Shown here: positions 1 to 11,968 of the stretch, piece after piece
Numbering within the stretch: the first letter of the stretch is position 1
How the letters are laid out: each line of letters begins with the position of its first letter
Assembly: GCA_036925085.1 (NCBI GenBank)
Contig: JAUPFP010000035.1
Span: forward strand, 497,501 to 561,500
Length of the DNA stretch: 64,000 bases
Origin: Brachycybe producta
Taxonomy: Eukaryota > Arthropoda > Diplopoda > Playtdesmida > Andrognathidae
Direction of reading: 5' to 3'
Translations under genes and position numbers: made by a program
Notes under the pieces: generated by a model
What the model was told of the DNA's origin: nothing
Database searches by the model: none
Seen by the model: only the letters and a program-made list of their open reading frames with translations

Positions 1-1227
1 AATGATTTAATTATTTTTGACAACTTATTTTCACATAAATGAAGTTTGAATATCCACCTTCAACCATTTAAGTTTCATTGAGAATTTCGAGAAAAATTAA
101 ATAGAAATGGTGACGTTTATTGATTGTCTGTTTACAAAACATGACAGAAATTCTAATAAAATGGTAAATATTAATTTTACATGAATAATAAAAATACTAT
201 ATATTTCAAATATCAGTGCAGGGTATTTTTTTGCAGAGTGTTTCAAAATATATAACGTTTTTAATTATACATGTATGTCGGAGTGACTAAATAGTGACTG
301 CAAAATATGCAAATGAAAGGAAAAAAGTACAACATTGAAAAGAAATTAAAAATGTTTCATTGAATATGAAATATAAGAGTAAATTAATCATTTCATACCG
401 TTTTATCTTATATGTTTAAAATGAAACTTTTCAGTTTCTTTTCCACATCAAGTTGGGCCAAAAATTAAAAATACAAAATCGTCTGATAATGTTCAAATGC
501 TTAAAACGTTTTTTTCTTCAAAAAATGGCAAAAGATGGCAAAAGAAAAATTTAAAAAAATTTAAAGACGACTTAAATTTTTTTTAATCTTTCTTGTTCTT
601 TTTTAAAACCTTTGCTTTAAAAAAGAACATTGTTAATTTTATTTTCTAAACGCAGGGTTTTATTCGTTTTCCATAATAATATAACACTTAGGTACAATTT
701 GAAGAAGAAAAATCAGCACTTTAACCCTCTGAAAAGGGTTCCAATTTAGAAAAACAATTTTCCATTCTGCGCTGAGACTGCTCATGTCGTTGAAGTTCAA
801 AACCCAAGTTAGATTTATAGAAGTTGCCTGTGTGTTCCTGGCTTATTACTTTTCAAATTATAAGTCAAATGTACACTATTAAATTTTAAAATAGGTCCAG
901 GCTGTAACAAGAAATTAGTTTTACTATAATTATAATTTATGAAATAAGTTTTTTCTTTCATAATGTGTGTTTATTCAGCTTAGAATTATATTGGAGTAAA
1001 CTGAACCAAATGTTCATTTTCTCATGCAAAAGGATATTACGACCTAAAATGCCTTTTTGATATATGCCGCCGCCATACAAGGATAACGTAAGATAAATTC
1101 AACAAAATTACATATTAAAAAGAGGATACAAGTTCATGTTGTTTGCCAAATGATATTTAACTAGATAGCACTAACAACTACATTGCAAGTTAAACATGGT
1201 ACAAATAAAAATAATCGGTAGCAATAC
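1..1227. other. Non-coding AT-rich DNA, no gene seen
   Basis: Only poly-A/poly-T rich sequence with stops in all frames. No conserved protein motif, RNA gene or clear repeat pair was recognised. It could be intergenic, or an intron of a gene lying off the left edge. Confidence 0.5.
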
Positions 1228-1346
1228 AGTATAAAGGACCACGCATCTGAGTGGGTGAGATAGAATTACTGAAGGTATTTTTTTTAGGAATTTAACAACC
1301 CTCAATTTGGACATCCCACCCAGTCAGACGCGTGGTTCTTTATACT
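1228..1346. repeat. MITE, ~119 bp, terminal inverted repeats
   Basis: The ends are inverted copies (AGTATAAAGGACCACGC on the left; GCGTGGTTCTTTATACT on the right). The match continues inward through GAGTGGG/CCCACCC with few mismatches. There is no coding capacity. The superfamily is not assigned because no clear target duplication was found. Confidence 0.7.
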
Positions 1347-1578
1347 TCAATGCTGTCAAATACTCCCACGCAGTTCTAGCAAAGTTTACTTATTTTATGT
1401 AAACTTTTTTTTTTGTTTCTAAAGAAAATCTTTCATAGCAATTTTAAAAATGTCTGTGTGAAGAGGGAGGACATTCTTGTTTTAATGTAGTGTAATTAAT
1501 ATTCATTTGAAACTACAAAAAAGTAATCGTGAATTGTGAATTTTGTTCATTTTAAACTGGCATAAAAATGTACTAAGT

Positions 1579-1656
1579 TTCCATTAGGTCAAATGACATT
1601 CTTTAAAAATTGTTTTAATCAAAATTCGTTTCCACCTGACATTTTGACCTAATGGA
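1579..1656. repeat. Short inverted repeat
   Basis: TCCATTAGGTCAAATG and its near complement (CATTTTGACCTAATGGA) face each other across about 45 bp. Probably a small MITE or the remains of one. Confidence 0.5.
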
Positions 1657-2309
1657 TACACGCCATTAAAAGTGTAATTTACAAAAAATACACACAAAAA
1701 GTCTTTTTATTCTTTCAATTTCAAATAAATGCATTTTTTTTAGGAAGATTTACTTCTAAAAATTGAGTTCCTAATCATGCAGTAACTGGCATATCAGTCA
1801 TTTACCATCATAACTAAAGCAAACGTTTCATGTAACAGTAAAGTGTTAAAATTGATAAAAGTGTATTGCTATCACATATAAACAATGCGAATAGTAATAC
1901 AGATTTATTCCAAATTAACCTAAATAAAGTATTGTTTTCTATTATTTGACTTTTCGATCACTCTGTACATTTTATATTAAAAACATTTTTGTTTGTTAAC
2001 TTCATAATGTTCATACATAAAGACAAACTTTATGCCACTTTTAAGAGTTGTTTTGTTATTCATTTGATGTCTCCAATTGACGTCATGTAAAAAAAATTTG
2101 TATTTACAAATTTGGTGCAATTGGAAACCTAAGACTGATTCTTAAAAGGAAAGATTTCTTAGACAATTAAAAAAAAGAATTTCCGGCTGTGCTTTATTCT
2201 GCCATTTATTTCTCAATTACAAAGTCATGTAAAGCCTCATAAGAGGAAGCCACGGTGCAGACATGACTTATCTGACGTTCAAATTGTAGGTGATCATATG
2301 CAATTTAAC

Positions 2310-2362
2310 CTTCTTGAGAAAGCAAGTATCTGGATGGATTAGATACTTGCTTTCTTGAGAAG
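2310..2362. repeat. Short-loop hairpin
   Basis: Two 22-base arms around GAAAGCAAGTATCT / AGATACTTGCTTTC are complementary apart from about two positions and are separated by about 9 bases. The intact arms suggest recent origin or selection on the structure. No rho-like or RNA-gene context is visible. Confidence 0.6.
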
Positions 2363-4580
2363 GGTGGGTGAGGCAAGCATGGTTTCCGGGCACGTTTTCT
2401 TTACGAATCCTCTGCTCACATATTGTTTCCGAACGCTACTTTTCTCATTTCTTTGCAGAAAATACCCTTTTATTTCGTCTCTGAATGCGCCCTTTAAAAC
2501 TTATCATGTAATTATTACTTTAAACAATGACCGATTTTTTTAATTGAATTCAAACGTCAAAATGCATTAGATAGTCTGATCAATCAAGTGTTAAATAAAG
2601 CACACACTCTCATGTGGAGCTCGTTTAACGAAAGCTTATTAATGAATTAATATTAGTATCCGGATGATTTATAAGATTTAATGAGTACATAAATATTTTG
2701 TATCTAGACTACAGTGAATCCATATTCGAGTGCGTTACTTTGTGTAGTGTTGCTGTTTGTATGTGTGCCTGTGTGTCGCTGTGTATGTGTGCGTGTGTTT
2801 TGCTATATGTTTTTGTGTTTTTGTTTGTCAATATAAATATATGATCCTGTTAATCTGTCAAATGGAAGAAGAGAAAAAAAAAATAGAAAACGTGCAGGCT
2901 TCTATAACAAATCGCATGAAGCTGTACTTGAATGATAAAAGCTTGAAGATGGTTTCAGAAATAAATAATTGTGTGTGCGTTCATACACGGTGAATGTTCT
3001 TAAGAAAATTCATCTTTAGTACACATTGTTCATTGTAAAAATCTGAAATTGCCTAAAATCGCATACAGCCAATTATTAAAAGCTATATTCACTTATATTG
3101 AAGTTTTATTTTTTACTTGTCTTATTGCTAAATTTAACTAAGCATAAACCGGGGTATGACACATAAGTGTTTGTGGATGCGTTTTGTTTTTCTAAGGACT
3201 TCTTAAAGTCCTCAGGCTATTAAAAAAAATTTCTGTGAAAAAAAAAAGCATTTCTTCAACTTTTTAACATTTCTTGAAATTTTCAAAGTTTTAAGGAAAA
3301 ATATTAATTTAAAAAAAAAACTAAATTCTCTCCCAAATTTGAATTTTACTTCAATTATACATCATTTTAGCTAATTAATGTATTTTATATAAATGCAGGT
3401 TAGTTTCAAAGATGAGCTTTTTCTATAAATAACACCATTTCCAGCTCATGAAAATGCATTTGCTCGTTTCACTTTTCCGTCTCGTTTTCCACTTTTGTCA
3501 AGTGGAAACAGGGTCTAAATATCTGAATAAATTTTGTCAATTTAGAAATTATAATTTTTCCATATTGTAGTTAGTAGCCACTTATACTTATCAATGTTCA
3601 TTGGCGCAACTTTTATATACAGGATATTTATCTGAATTTCTATTAAAATGCATTCATTTTAGATTTGATTAAAAAGCACTTTTTGAATAAACTTGCGTTA
3701 TTACACATGTAAAAACACAGAACTAAGTAAATCCTTAGGAATTTCAGCACAATACCAAAGTTAGGAGATGTATAAGACAAAATTCAAAAACATGTATTGA
3801 AAAAAACAACAACCGAATTTGTTTATGTTGGATCATTACTTTGAGATTAGGTTTACCTTCTTACCCACCTCTTATGAGTTTAATTTTATTATTATGTTTT
3901 CAATAGTTATCTAATCCTTTTGAATATTTATTCATGCATCACAAATATTTTTAACAATAATTCTACTAATAATAAAGACAATGACTAACTAGCTCCAGGT
4001 TTGATTTGAAATAAATTTTGTAATCAATTAACATGGTAGAATTTCATTTGTATGTATATATATAGTGACATGTGCAACTTCTCTAAGCTCGTAGTTGTTT
4101 ATTGTTTTGTTGGAAGGTTATTACCTAGTTACACACAATCATGCATAATTGTTGTGAAGGAACTACTTTAGGTTACGAATGAGAAGTGCCAAATGCCCAG
4201 ATTTTTTAAGAGCGTTTTAGGGAAAGGGTGTAACTACTGTAGACATGCAATCATGCTTCGAATTTAAATAATTACTCTGCTAGCAACCCAGAGGGCCTGA
4301 GGTAGAGGAACTATATGTCCAAAATATGCCTTGTCCAAATAGCATTCATAAATCCCCCAAATCACAATGCCCCCCCCCCCTCCTCCTCCGCAACAACATT
4401 CTCTTCAAGTAAATTCCGTTGTCGAATGACCTCAGGTACAAATGTTTCACTGAATGAATGAATCTGCGTGTGCAATAATTAATCGTAATTTTTTTAAAAG
4501 TATAGTCACCACTACACATAATAGCTTTGCACAGCCTACTAGCTTAGGAAATGACCACAATGACATTTTTAATGATAAGC
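2363..4580. other. Non-coding stretch, no gene seen
   Basis: Contains a short TG-rich microsatellite near 2757-2820 and a C-run near 4371-4382. Open frames here are short and resemble no family. No exon with a plausible splice frame was recognised. Confidence 0.5.
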
Positions 4581-4896
4581 AGTAAGGCTCGGATTTTTAT
4601 GCAATATCAAGCAAATGTTTCTTTATCTGTTGCTCAACAGAAAATTGTGAAGTGACAATCCTGTTTTGATCAACATTGTAATAACCATGATTTTTTTTTA
4701 TATTAAACCACTAGTTAGAGGCTAGAACTGTAATTGACAACTGATAGTAACCAGACATCTAGCCTCTAACAAGCCTTTTTGATTAGAAAAAGCATAATTG
4801 TAGTTGCTCTAATGTTGATGATTACTTTTCAATTGTTACTTGGGCCACAAAAAGAGAAACATTTGCTTGATATTGCATGAAAATCGGAGCCTTACT
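4581..4896. repeat. MITE, ~316 bp, outer element of a nest
   Basis: The ends (AGTAAGGCTCGGATTTTTAT... and ...AAAATCGGAGCCTTACT) form about 40-bp inverted repeats that include GCAATATCAAGCAAATGTTTC and its complement. A second MITE (4672-4809) sits in the middle, so this one is older. Confidence 0.75.
4672..4809. repeat. MITE nested in 4581-4896 (ACTAGT family)
   Basis: Inverted ends contain TAAACCACTAGTTAGAGGCTAG and its complement CTAGCCTCTAACAAG, followed by AGCATAATTGTAGTTGCT. The same end sequences recur at 18546-18698 and 19208-19345, which makes this a multi-copy family. Confidence 0.65.
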
Positions 4897-4920
4897 AATA
4901 AGTAATAATCAATGATAGTT

Positions 4921-5120
4921 AAGTCCCAGTAACTAGTCACTGTGAACTAGTCATTTATGGCGATTTTGAAAGCCTCCAAAACTCTCCCATCCTGAACTGA
5001 CCCTCGCAAATATCATGTTAACAGATATAAAACGAAAACGCCACATTCTGCATGGGTTGGTGTGTTGGAGGTTTTTATAAACGCCATACATGACTAATTT
5101 ACAGTGACTAGTAACCAAGT
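4921..5120. repeat. MITE, ~200 bp
   Basis: Left end AAGTCCCAGTAACTAGTCAC and right end GTGACTAGTAACCAAGT are inverted copies. The pairing extends inward to CATTTATGGCG / CGCCATACATG. Confidence 0.7.
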
Positions 5121-5501
5121 GTAACATGGGCTTTACACTGATTTTCTCCGTGAACTGTTAATGTGGTCCGACATTCAAGTAGAAAATTTGGCTTTCGAAC
5201 TCTTTTTTGAATTCGTGACTAAATATATGCAGATTATTTTTAAAAAGTCAAATAGTGTTTTAACACAAATAATTATAACTGTTTAAAATAAATTGTTTTA
5301 AAAAATGTTTATACACAAAATTATAAAGGTACATATCAAATAAATTGTATACATAATTAGTTCGGTTTTCATTAATGACAAAAATAGATCATAATTATAG
5401 TCTACATGCAGACATAAAACTGTTTCATGCTAATTTCAATTAGAGCCTTACTTATTCGTCATGTTTTTTAGATTTTCTGAAATTTTTAGAAAATAAACAT
5501 T
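5121..5501. other. HDAC8 3' flank, nothing seen
   Basis: AT-rich. No open frame or repeat was recognised between the MITE and the HDAC8 polyadenylation signal. Confidence 0.4.
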
Positions 5502-5507
5502 TTTATT
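5502..5507 (-). promoter_or_regulatory. HDAC8 poly(A) signal AATAAA overlapping the stop
   Basis: On the minus strand the gene ends ...CGA AAA TAA TAAAA, so the hexamer AATAAA shares bases with the stop codon TAA (5506-5508). If it is used, the 3' UTR would be only tens of bases long. The signal is seen; its use is inferred. Confidence 0.45.
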
Positions 5508-7586
5508 ATTTTCGCATAACTAAAACACAGCGACAGAAGCAACACACACCAAAAACTATGTTGAGCGTTTGATTTGTTGTGATAGTGTCGTTACGATTTG
5601 GCTGATTTGATGGTGTGATTTCAAGCTCGTAGCCTGGCCCGTACTCGACAAAAAACTTTTCAAGCACAACAAACACATGCATTAGAAATAATATAAATTT
5701 TCAAAGAGATATTAAATTAACTTTTAAATCGTACAGAATTTTCAGGAATGTCACTTGAAACATTCTGTTCCACAATTATGGAAGTTAAGTATGTCCAGCA
5801 TCTCGCAGTGTTGGCGAAGTTGTAACCACCTAAAGACAAAAGATCCAAAACTTTCTATCATCAGGTAAGAACAAAACTTTTATGCAAATAAAAATTCAAA
5901 AAAAGGCGCAAATTTTTTTCAGAAATTGTGCGTTCTATGCAGTTAGAAAAAAAAATCAATCTAACAGTAAACGCATAATTAATTCAATTTCTGAAACAAT
6001 TAGGATATGACCAATAAAGTTACATTACAATTAATTACAAATGATGCCACTAGTTGGAGTTACATAAATTCATGTGGCCACTACTCCTTTACACCTCTAT
6101 GAACATGGCTAAATTCAAGAAGCGAGTAAGTTACTTTTACCCTCTAGTTACCACACTCAGAAACGAAGTAACTCAACTCTCGTTTACTATTGTACATGTA
6201 AAAATATTTATTAAACGATATTTTAAAATTGCAAATGACCTCCTCCGAGAAACAAAGTAGGTACGTTCCAGTTCAAGATCTCTCGAACACAAAGTCCGAA
6301 ACTTTTCTCAGTCAAACAAAAAGAAGACATTGGATCTCCACTCAGAACATCGGCACCACACTGACACACGACCACATTAGGTTTAAACCGCTCTTCGACT
6401 TGTCGACAAACACTTCAATTGATAAACAAAATGCAAATTATAAACATAAACGAAATCTGTTTCGACAGTTGTGTGTTTACGTTTTGAATATCTCGAAATA
6501 CTGTTCGTCTCGAATGCCATCACTTAACGGAACGTTGAGCGAATGATAACTCCCTCGACCGCAACCGACATCTCTCACGTTTCCAGATCCGGGAAAGAAT
6601 CCGGATTCGTATTTGTGTAGACTAACGGTCATCACTTTAGATGTAAAAGCAAAAGCTTCCTCGACACCTGTAAAAAAGAGAAACAAACACAGGTCAAATT
6701 CAAAATATGACCATGCGTTACAGATTGACGATTTCAAACCGTCTCCGTGATGCAGATCGAGGTCGATGTAAAGAACTTTATCGAACGCGCCACGGAGTTT
6801 TAAAATTCCTAGGACGATGTCGTTTATGTAACAGAACCCGGACGCTTCGTCTCTGAAAAAAAAAAAAAATACGAGCAACATAAAAACCGTAGATTGTAAT
6901 GCTTTTAAAAACGGTTTGCTTACCTTTTACCGTGATGCCAACCTCCCGTCCAGTTGATAACTATCTCGTGAGTCTTGTCGATCAAACACTGAGCAGCCGA
7001 AAGAGTTCCGCCTGCGATTCGAGAGACGTAATCGAACATTCGCGGCATTAGCGGGCAATCGTAACCTAACAAATAAAAACTATCAAGTCCCTCAAAACCA
7101 TACTTTTTTTTTTATTTATTATTTGTCCAAACCGAGTCCATATTCAAGCGAATTTTCTTCAATTTTTTCCAAATCTTCAAGTTCGTTAACTTCCATCAAG
7201 TATTCAACGTAATCTTGAGAATGAAATTCCGAAAGTTCACAAAGTGTGGCCACTTTTGGAGGAACAACACTGAAATTTATATACACGTAAAATCAGAATT
7301 TTTCTTGCTAATTATATCAGGCAAGATCTGAAGACTCTTAAATACTCCAATAACGGCAACAGATGATAAGCTTGTATTAGTTCGTGAACCATCGACGCCT
7401 AGAAACGTAAAGAAGGTAACTTTATTAGATCACAGTACTATCGTTGTTAAATATGAATATAAAGGGCAACTGTACTCTACGCTTCACTTTAAAGCCTCTG
7501 TCGCATTCGTCCGTGTGTTCCTTACTGTATATGTAGCCAATGGATTTGCATTTATTTTTACATTGAACTTCTTCTTCTTCTTCCAT
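5506..7586 (-). CDS. HDAC8: Histone deacetylase 8 (class I HDAC), complete, 9 exons
   Basis: Zinc-dependent lysine deacetylase; in animals it acts on the cohesin subunit SMC3 and other substrates. Coding exons in transcript order are 7586-7476, 7398-7346, 7269-7133, 7065-6924, 6852-6740, 6667-6481, 6412-6240, 5829-5735 and 5655-5506. All phases join to give 386 residues (human HDAC8 is 377). Landmarks: PKA-type motif RRASMVH with Ser39; YGLGYDCP with Asp103; tandem His144-His145 in WHHGK; zinc ligands Asp180 and His182 in DLDLHHGD; third ligand Asp269 in CQCGAD; catalytic Tyr308 in GGGGYN. Every one sits at human numbering +2, or at +0 for Ser39. The start is the ATG of MEEEEEVQ, just before the conserved YIYS segment. 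The last exon after [13 protein letters not shown] is less conserved, so the true C-terminus is uncertain. One donor (before the GGGGYN exon) is a weak GTCATT. No HDAC1/2-like C-terminal tail is present, which fits HDAC8. Confidence 0.95.
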
Positions 7587-8051
7587 TCTTTTGTAAATTT
7601 TCACCGCACAATGATCAGATGTAACCGTCGCCTTTCTTCGAAATTGACTACATGAGTGTCAACTGCCAAACCTACTGTCCTACAAAACAACGCAAGGTAA
7701 ACGGAATAACTGAATAATACAGGTAGCTGAGGTAACAAAGTAGTGAAAGTACCTAATAAAAAAAACCCGAAGTTGGTAAAACAAATTCCCGCCAAAACGG
7801 ATCTTGACGTGTGAAAGCGAGATTGGAACAAGTGGCGCCATTTAGTTGCAATCACATTAAACGATAAAGCTTGATGCAGACGATCAATTCTGACTTGTCA
7901 ATCTTAAGAGGGGGGGGGCACATTATTTTGTTCAAATCGTAATGCTTTGTTGTGATGGGAACATGAGCAATTATTATAATTTATAATTGACCATGTTTCA
8001 ATCATTGCAAAGCAAATTGAACGCCACGTAAGGTGACGGAATATATATTTA
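7587..8051 (-). promoter_or_regulatory. HDAC8 5' region and likely promoter
   Basis: On the minus strand a YY1-like AAATGGCGCC (7834-7843) lies about 250 bases upstream of the HDAC8 ATG. Two pyrimidine-rich acceptors (ending TTATTAG near 7753 and TTTTGTAG near 7682) suggest a spliced 5' UTR. An open frame from 7855 to 7601 has no family resemblance and is treated as leader sequence. The transcription start was not determined. Confidence 0.4.
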
Positions 8052-8568
8052 ATATTTATTTTGTTTTTGTTCCATCGGACGGCGCCACTGCAGTGGATAT
8101 TATTGTCTACAGGAGGTTCCTCCCCCCCACCCCCTCAACACGCGATTTTGAACAATTTATATTTTTCAAAAGAACGTTTTTCAGGAGAAACATTACAAAA
8201 AAAAAAAATTAAAAATGTTTTAGAAACTAGAATAGTTGCTGAAAATGCTAAAAGTTATTTCATGATAATATCTTTAAAAATAAACTTTTTATGACAGTTT
8301 GAAAAAGGCAAAAAAATGAAATATGTCAATGGAAAAATATAAATTTCAAACTGAACCATAAAATGTTTATTTTTTAATATATTGCCATGAAAAAACTTTT
8401 AGCATAATCTTCTACTATTCTAGTTTGGAAAACAATTTCAATTTTTTTTTTTCATAATATTCATTCTCAGAAAAGTTCACTTGACGTTTTTGTGTCCAAA
8501 TATACCGAAAACATAACATTAGCCACTGCAGTGGCACCCTCTGGGGGGATAAAAGCAAAATAAATATC
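8052..8568. repeat. Fold-back element, ~517 bp
   Basis: Outer ends AATATTTATTTTGTTTTTGT and ACAAAAGCAAAATAAATAT-like sequence pair as inverted repeats and include a palindromic CCACTGCAGTGG at each end. A second long imperfect inverted repeat inside (8220-8310 against 8335-8440, containing AACTAGAATAGT) makes most of the element self-complementary. It lies between the HDAC8 and ZFAND promoters. Confidence 0.7.
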
Positions 8569-8648
8569 TATTCTGTCACCATGGTTTGTATTTGTCATTT
8601 TAAAACGAGCCCATGACGTTGCTGAAATTGCGAGAACGCATTAAATTA

Positions 8649-8820
8649 TGACGTCATATGTTTTTTCCTTATTATGTGCGTCATCCGTGACGTCATAAAA
8701 GTCACGGCCGCAAATTGACGTCTATTGTTCAACATGTCATTCACCAGATGGCGCCTTAAGTTGCTTTTTGGCTGTGAGTGGGTGGGTATTTTTTTTTGAA
8801 GGCCCAAATGAGTGACGTCA
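8649..8820 (+). promoter_or_regulatory. Three perfect CRE sites upstream of ZFAND
   Basis: The palindromic CREB/ATF site TGACGTCA occurs at 8649-8656, 8688-8695 and 8813-8820. An E-box-like TCACGTGG follows near 8876. They lie directly upstream of the presumed first exon, so regulation by bZIP factors is a reasonable inference. Confidence 0.5.
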
Positions 8821-8849
8821 ACAATGAGTTAGCGTTGTTCCTTGACATC

Positions 8850-8986
8850 AGCCAATGGTGTAGCAGCTTGAAGGTCACGTGGTTTGCAATGTTCGCCATC
8901 TTTGTTCTCATATAGGAGATTCTCTGTTGCAAGAACAGCTGTGGGTTTGGTGCTGAATATTTCGTTTTACGATTTTGCGGACTTGG
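8850..8986 (+). promoter_or_regulatory. Probable ZFAND core promoter and non-coding exon 1
   Basis: The sequence ends in a consensus donor (GACTTGG|GTGAGT, exon end 8986) and carries CGCCATCTTTG at 8894-8904, a YY1 site on the minus strand. The next in-phase acceptor is TATATGTAG at 13992, 11 bases before the ZFAND ATG. The 5' end is not visible; pairing this exon with the coding exons is inference. Confidence 0.5.
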
Positions 8987-11099
8987 GTGAGTTTTATTTC
9001 GTTTTCTCTTTGTTTGTCGATGAATTTATCTCTTCTACGTTGTATATGAAACGTTTTTTTCTTGTTTTGAACGTTGTTTTAACATAAAACGACTTAAGTT
9101 AATAGTCGTAATGTTGTCTTTTTTCAAGACGAAGAACAAGTAGAAAAAAAAAAGTGATCATTTTTCCGCTCTTCTCTTTTCGTGTTTCGACTCACGGGTC
9201 GCCATTTTCTATCTCATTCGCTTGTTTCGTTGGCTTTTTTTAAGTCTCTTTTCAGTTTATTCTACGTTTTAACGCGCTGGTGACTGTTTTTTACGTTTTT
9301 AAACTAGTTTTTGTAGCAGAAAACAACTTAAAACTACGTATTTACGCCCTATTTGAACACAAATCGTCAGCGAGAAGGCCACAAAAAAAGAGACTTAAAT
9401 TAATTGTATGTATGTAAAAAAAAATTCAGCTAAGATTCTTATTAACACGAGGTCCAATCTTCTAGATTTTTAAACAAATACTAATGAAGAAGGCGTTTTA
9501 TTAGTGTGATTGATGAATGATGACGCTAATTGATATTTCAATTGAAACACTTGTCATGTGATCTTAGTGCGTTTGCTCAATGTTTTTTTTTGGCTTTAGA
9601 GCTGGCGGATTGCCATAGACGTAATGTAAACAGACGGATCCAAGAAACGTTCTTTAAATCCCCCCCTTTTCTATGGTTGTCTATTGCCTAATAAGTAATG
9701 TGACCATTATTATTAAAGCACATGAAACTGTAGAAATAGTTCTAAGAAGGGTATTTGTGACACACGCTATAAAGAGAATCGTGGTTTTGTGAAATCCTTT
9801 TTTTCTGTTGGTCTTTTTTATCATGTCTTGTAATTCCACTTTCAAGGTGAATGTCCCCCAATAGAACAATATTCTGAGAGAGACGTTCAGAGGTAGGGAG
9901 GGGGGGGGGGTTGTACTAAGTTCAAGCCCCGTTCTTTTGTTATTTTGGCACTTGGCCCATCCATTTCGAAAAACATTACCCTCAAAAAAGTCAAAATGTT
10001 AAGAAAAAGGGCTGAATTATTATAAGGATAATAACATCGGGGGAGGTTCATTTATGATGACTAATGATATACGCGAAACATAATTGACAACGCGTCACTT
10101 CTTCCAAACAAAATCTGTCATCTCTGTGATGTACTAATATGGCGTCTTTAACTTTGAATTGGACGGCATAGACGCCATGTTGTGTCGCCTTTGTATGCTT
10201 AGTTTCTAGCGTTTTAGGCCACGCCTTTTGCTTCAAAATCGATTGCTTTTTGTGGTTTGCGGGGCACCTTTCTATTGTGGTTCGGTGACATTATGACTGA
10301 TGTTTGATGCAACGGTTTCGCCATATGGGTGACTGTACATGGCGTTTTTATAATCTTTTTCGATCCTAGTCTCCCCATGTGTTTTTTTGTTGATTCTACT
10401 TGTGTGCTTCAAAAGTGAAGTATATGTTGAGTTACTGGTGTCCATTATGCCTTTTTTTTGTTTATCATATTAGGCTTATTCTGTTAACATGAGTTGTGAT
10501 AGTCCCTTGAAGAGATTTCTTCATTGCATTTTTATAGTTGCGCTAAATAATCTGTTCAATTTTATTTCTTTTGTATCGAATGTTGTCCCAATTTATATTT
10601 ATTGACGCATATCGAAGTTTTTTTTTTTAGTTTGTTTTTGTAATCTATTTGTGATCCGTGTTTACATCAAATGTGGAAATTGAAATGACCTGAATTTCCG
10701 ATATGAAAGCGAAACGCGGATGTTATTTGATCGATACTGGTTTACTGACTGATATCGATGTGGTTAATAATAAGACCCTCATTGAATGACCTTTGTTTCG
10801 TACTGTTTGTTACGTGTGACGCATTCTGTGTACAGTAGCGTGGATTGCGTCATTTGTTCACCCGGTTTTTTGAGTTGCTTGTTATCAGAGCTGCATCCCA
10901 ATTCGTGTTTACAAACTCGTGATCTCCTTTTTCACTGTAAAAAGTAACTTTAGAAGGTGATGTTGTGATCAAAGGATGTGATTCACGTGTTTCGCTGAGG
11001 GAGAAGAGTGTATTATAAGTTTTTCACTTGAGTTTACGATTAATTTTTGAGGCTAACTTTTGACAACTTGCCACCTGTTTATAAAGGGGTGTTGGCCTC

Positions 11100-11293
11100 A
11101 CAGGCAAGTGTGGCCAGCACTAGCTTTTTGTTTACTCCGCCCTTTTATGAGCGTCATTAATTTCCAATTGGTTACTTACTTGGTCTGATGTCACGTGCCC
11201 CGCCCTTATCAATTTCTAATTGGTTGATATTTGGTCTGACGCTCATAAAAGGGTGGGGCAAACGAAAAGCTAGTGCTGGCCACACTTACCTGT
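11100..11293. mobile_element. Fold-back MITE, ACAGGCA family, 194 bp
   Basis: Ends ACAGGCAAG...CTTACCTGT. Long inverted arms run through GTGTGGCCAGCACTAGC and its complement to a CCGCCCTTTTATGA-type core. Flanks GTTGGCCTC (11091-11099) and GTTGGCGAC (11294-11302) match at 7 of 9 bases, consistent with a 9-bp target duplication. Related copies lie at 31877-32082, 42618-42823 and 56938-57079. Confidence 0.75.
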
Positions 11294-11931
11294 GTTGGCG
11301 ACACGGCCAAGTTAATTCCTTCAGTACGAGGAAAATAGAGAAGTGGGCCGCGTTATAAACGTTTCTTGTGACGTTTTGAAGACACGAGGGCGTGGGTTGG
11401 TTAGTTAGTTGTCTTATGGTGCTGATGATGTTGCAACAAATTAGTTACACGCTGAGATATAGAGACTACATTGTTGTGGTAGTTACGGTTAAGGCAATTC
11501 GACGTCAGACGTTCGAAGCATTTTGACGTTACTAATTTTTCGTAACGGTTTCAGCAGCGGTAAGACACTTGAACAGGACTGAGGCATAAGTCGTCCGGGT
11601 TGTAATCTTAGTATGTGGCTCTGATACGTACACAATTTAAGGTGTTTGGTTCTTGTCATCTTCCGACTTTTAGAACCCACAGACCATCTTTTGAATACTG
11701 TTCGACTGCAAAATGGAAGTCGAAGGTAGTTGGGCTGTGGTTGATATGTATTTTCAAGGTAGTCGGTTTGTGCGACATTATTTTCTGGTCGAAAAGTGGC
11801 CTTTTGTGCCAAGGGCCCAAGTCTGATGAGAACGGCAATACCCCGGCCCGAACGAAATTGGAGCCGGACGCATGCTTGTCTATTGGCTTCGAGCCTAGCC
11901 GATTCCTTCCGGGCCTAGTGCGGGTTTACCA

Positions 11932-11936
11932 TTTTT

Positions 11937-11967
<31 letters not shown>

Positions 11968-11968
11968 G
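11932..11968. repeat. T15 followed by G22 homopolymer tract
   Basis: An uninterrupted T run (11932-11946) is followed directly by a G run (11947-11968). Four-stranded or triplex structure is possible, and run lengths in assemblies are often unreliable. Open frames crossing it are not credible. Confidence 0.8.

Noticed and set aside
7601-7855. 84-codon minus-strand frame just upstream of the HDAC8 ATG
   Set aside because: It is not in frame with HDAC8, has no family resemblance, and contains acceptor-like signals. More likely 5' leader and intron.
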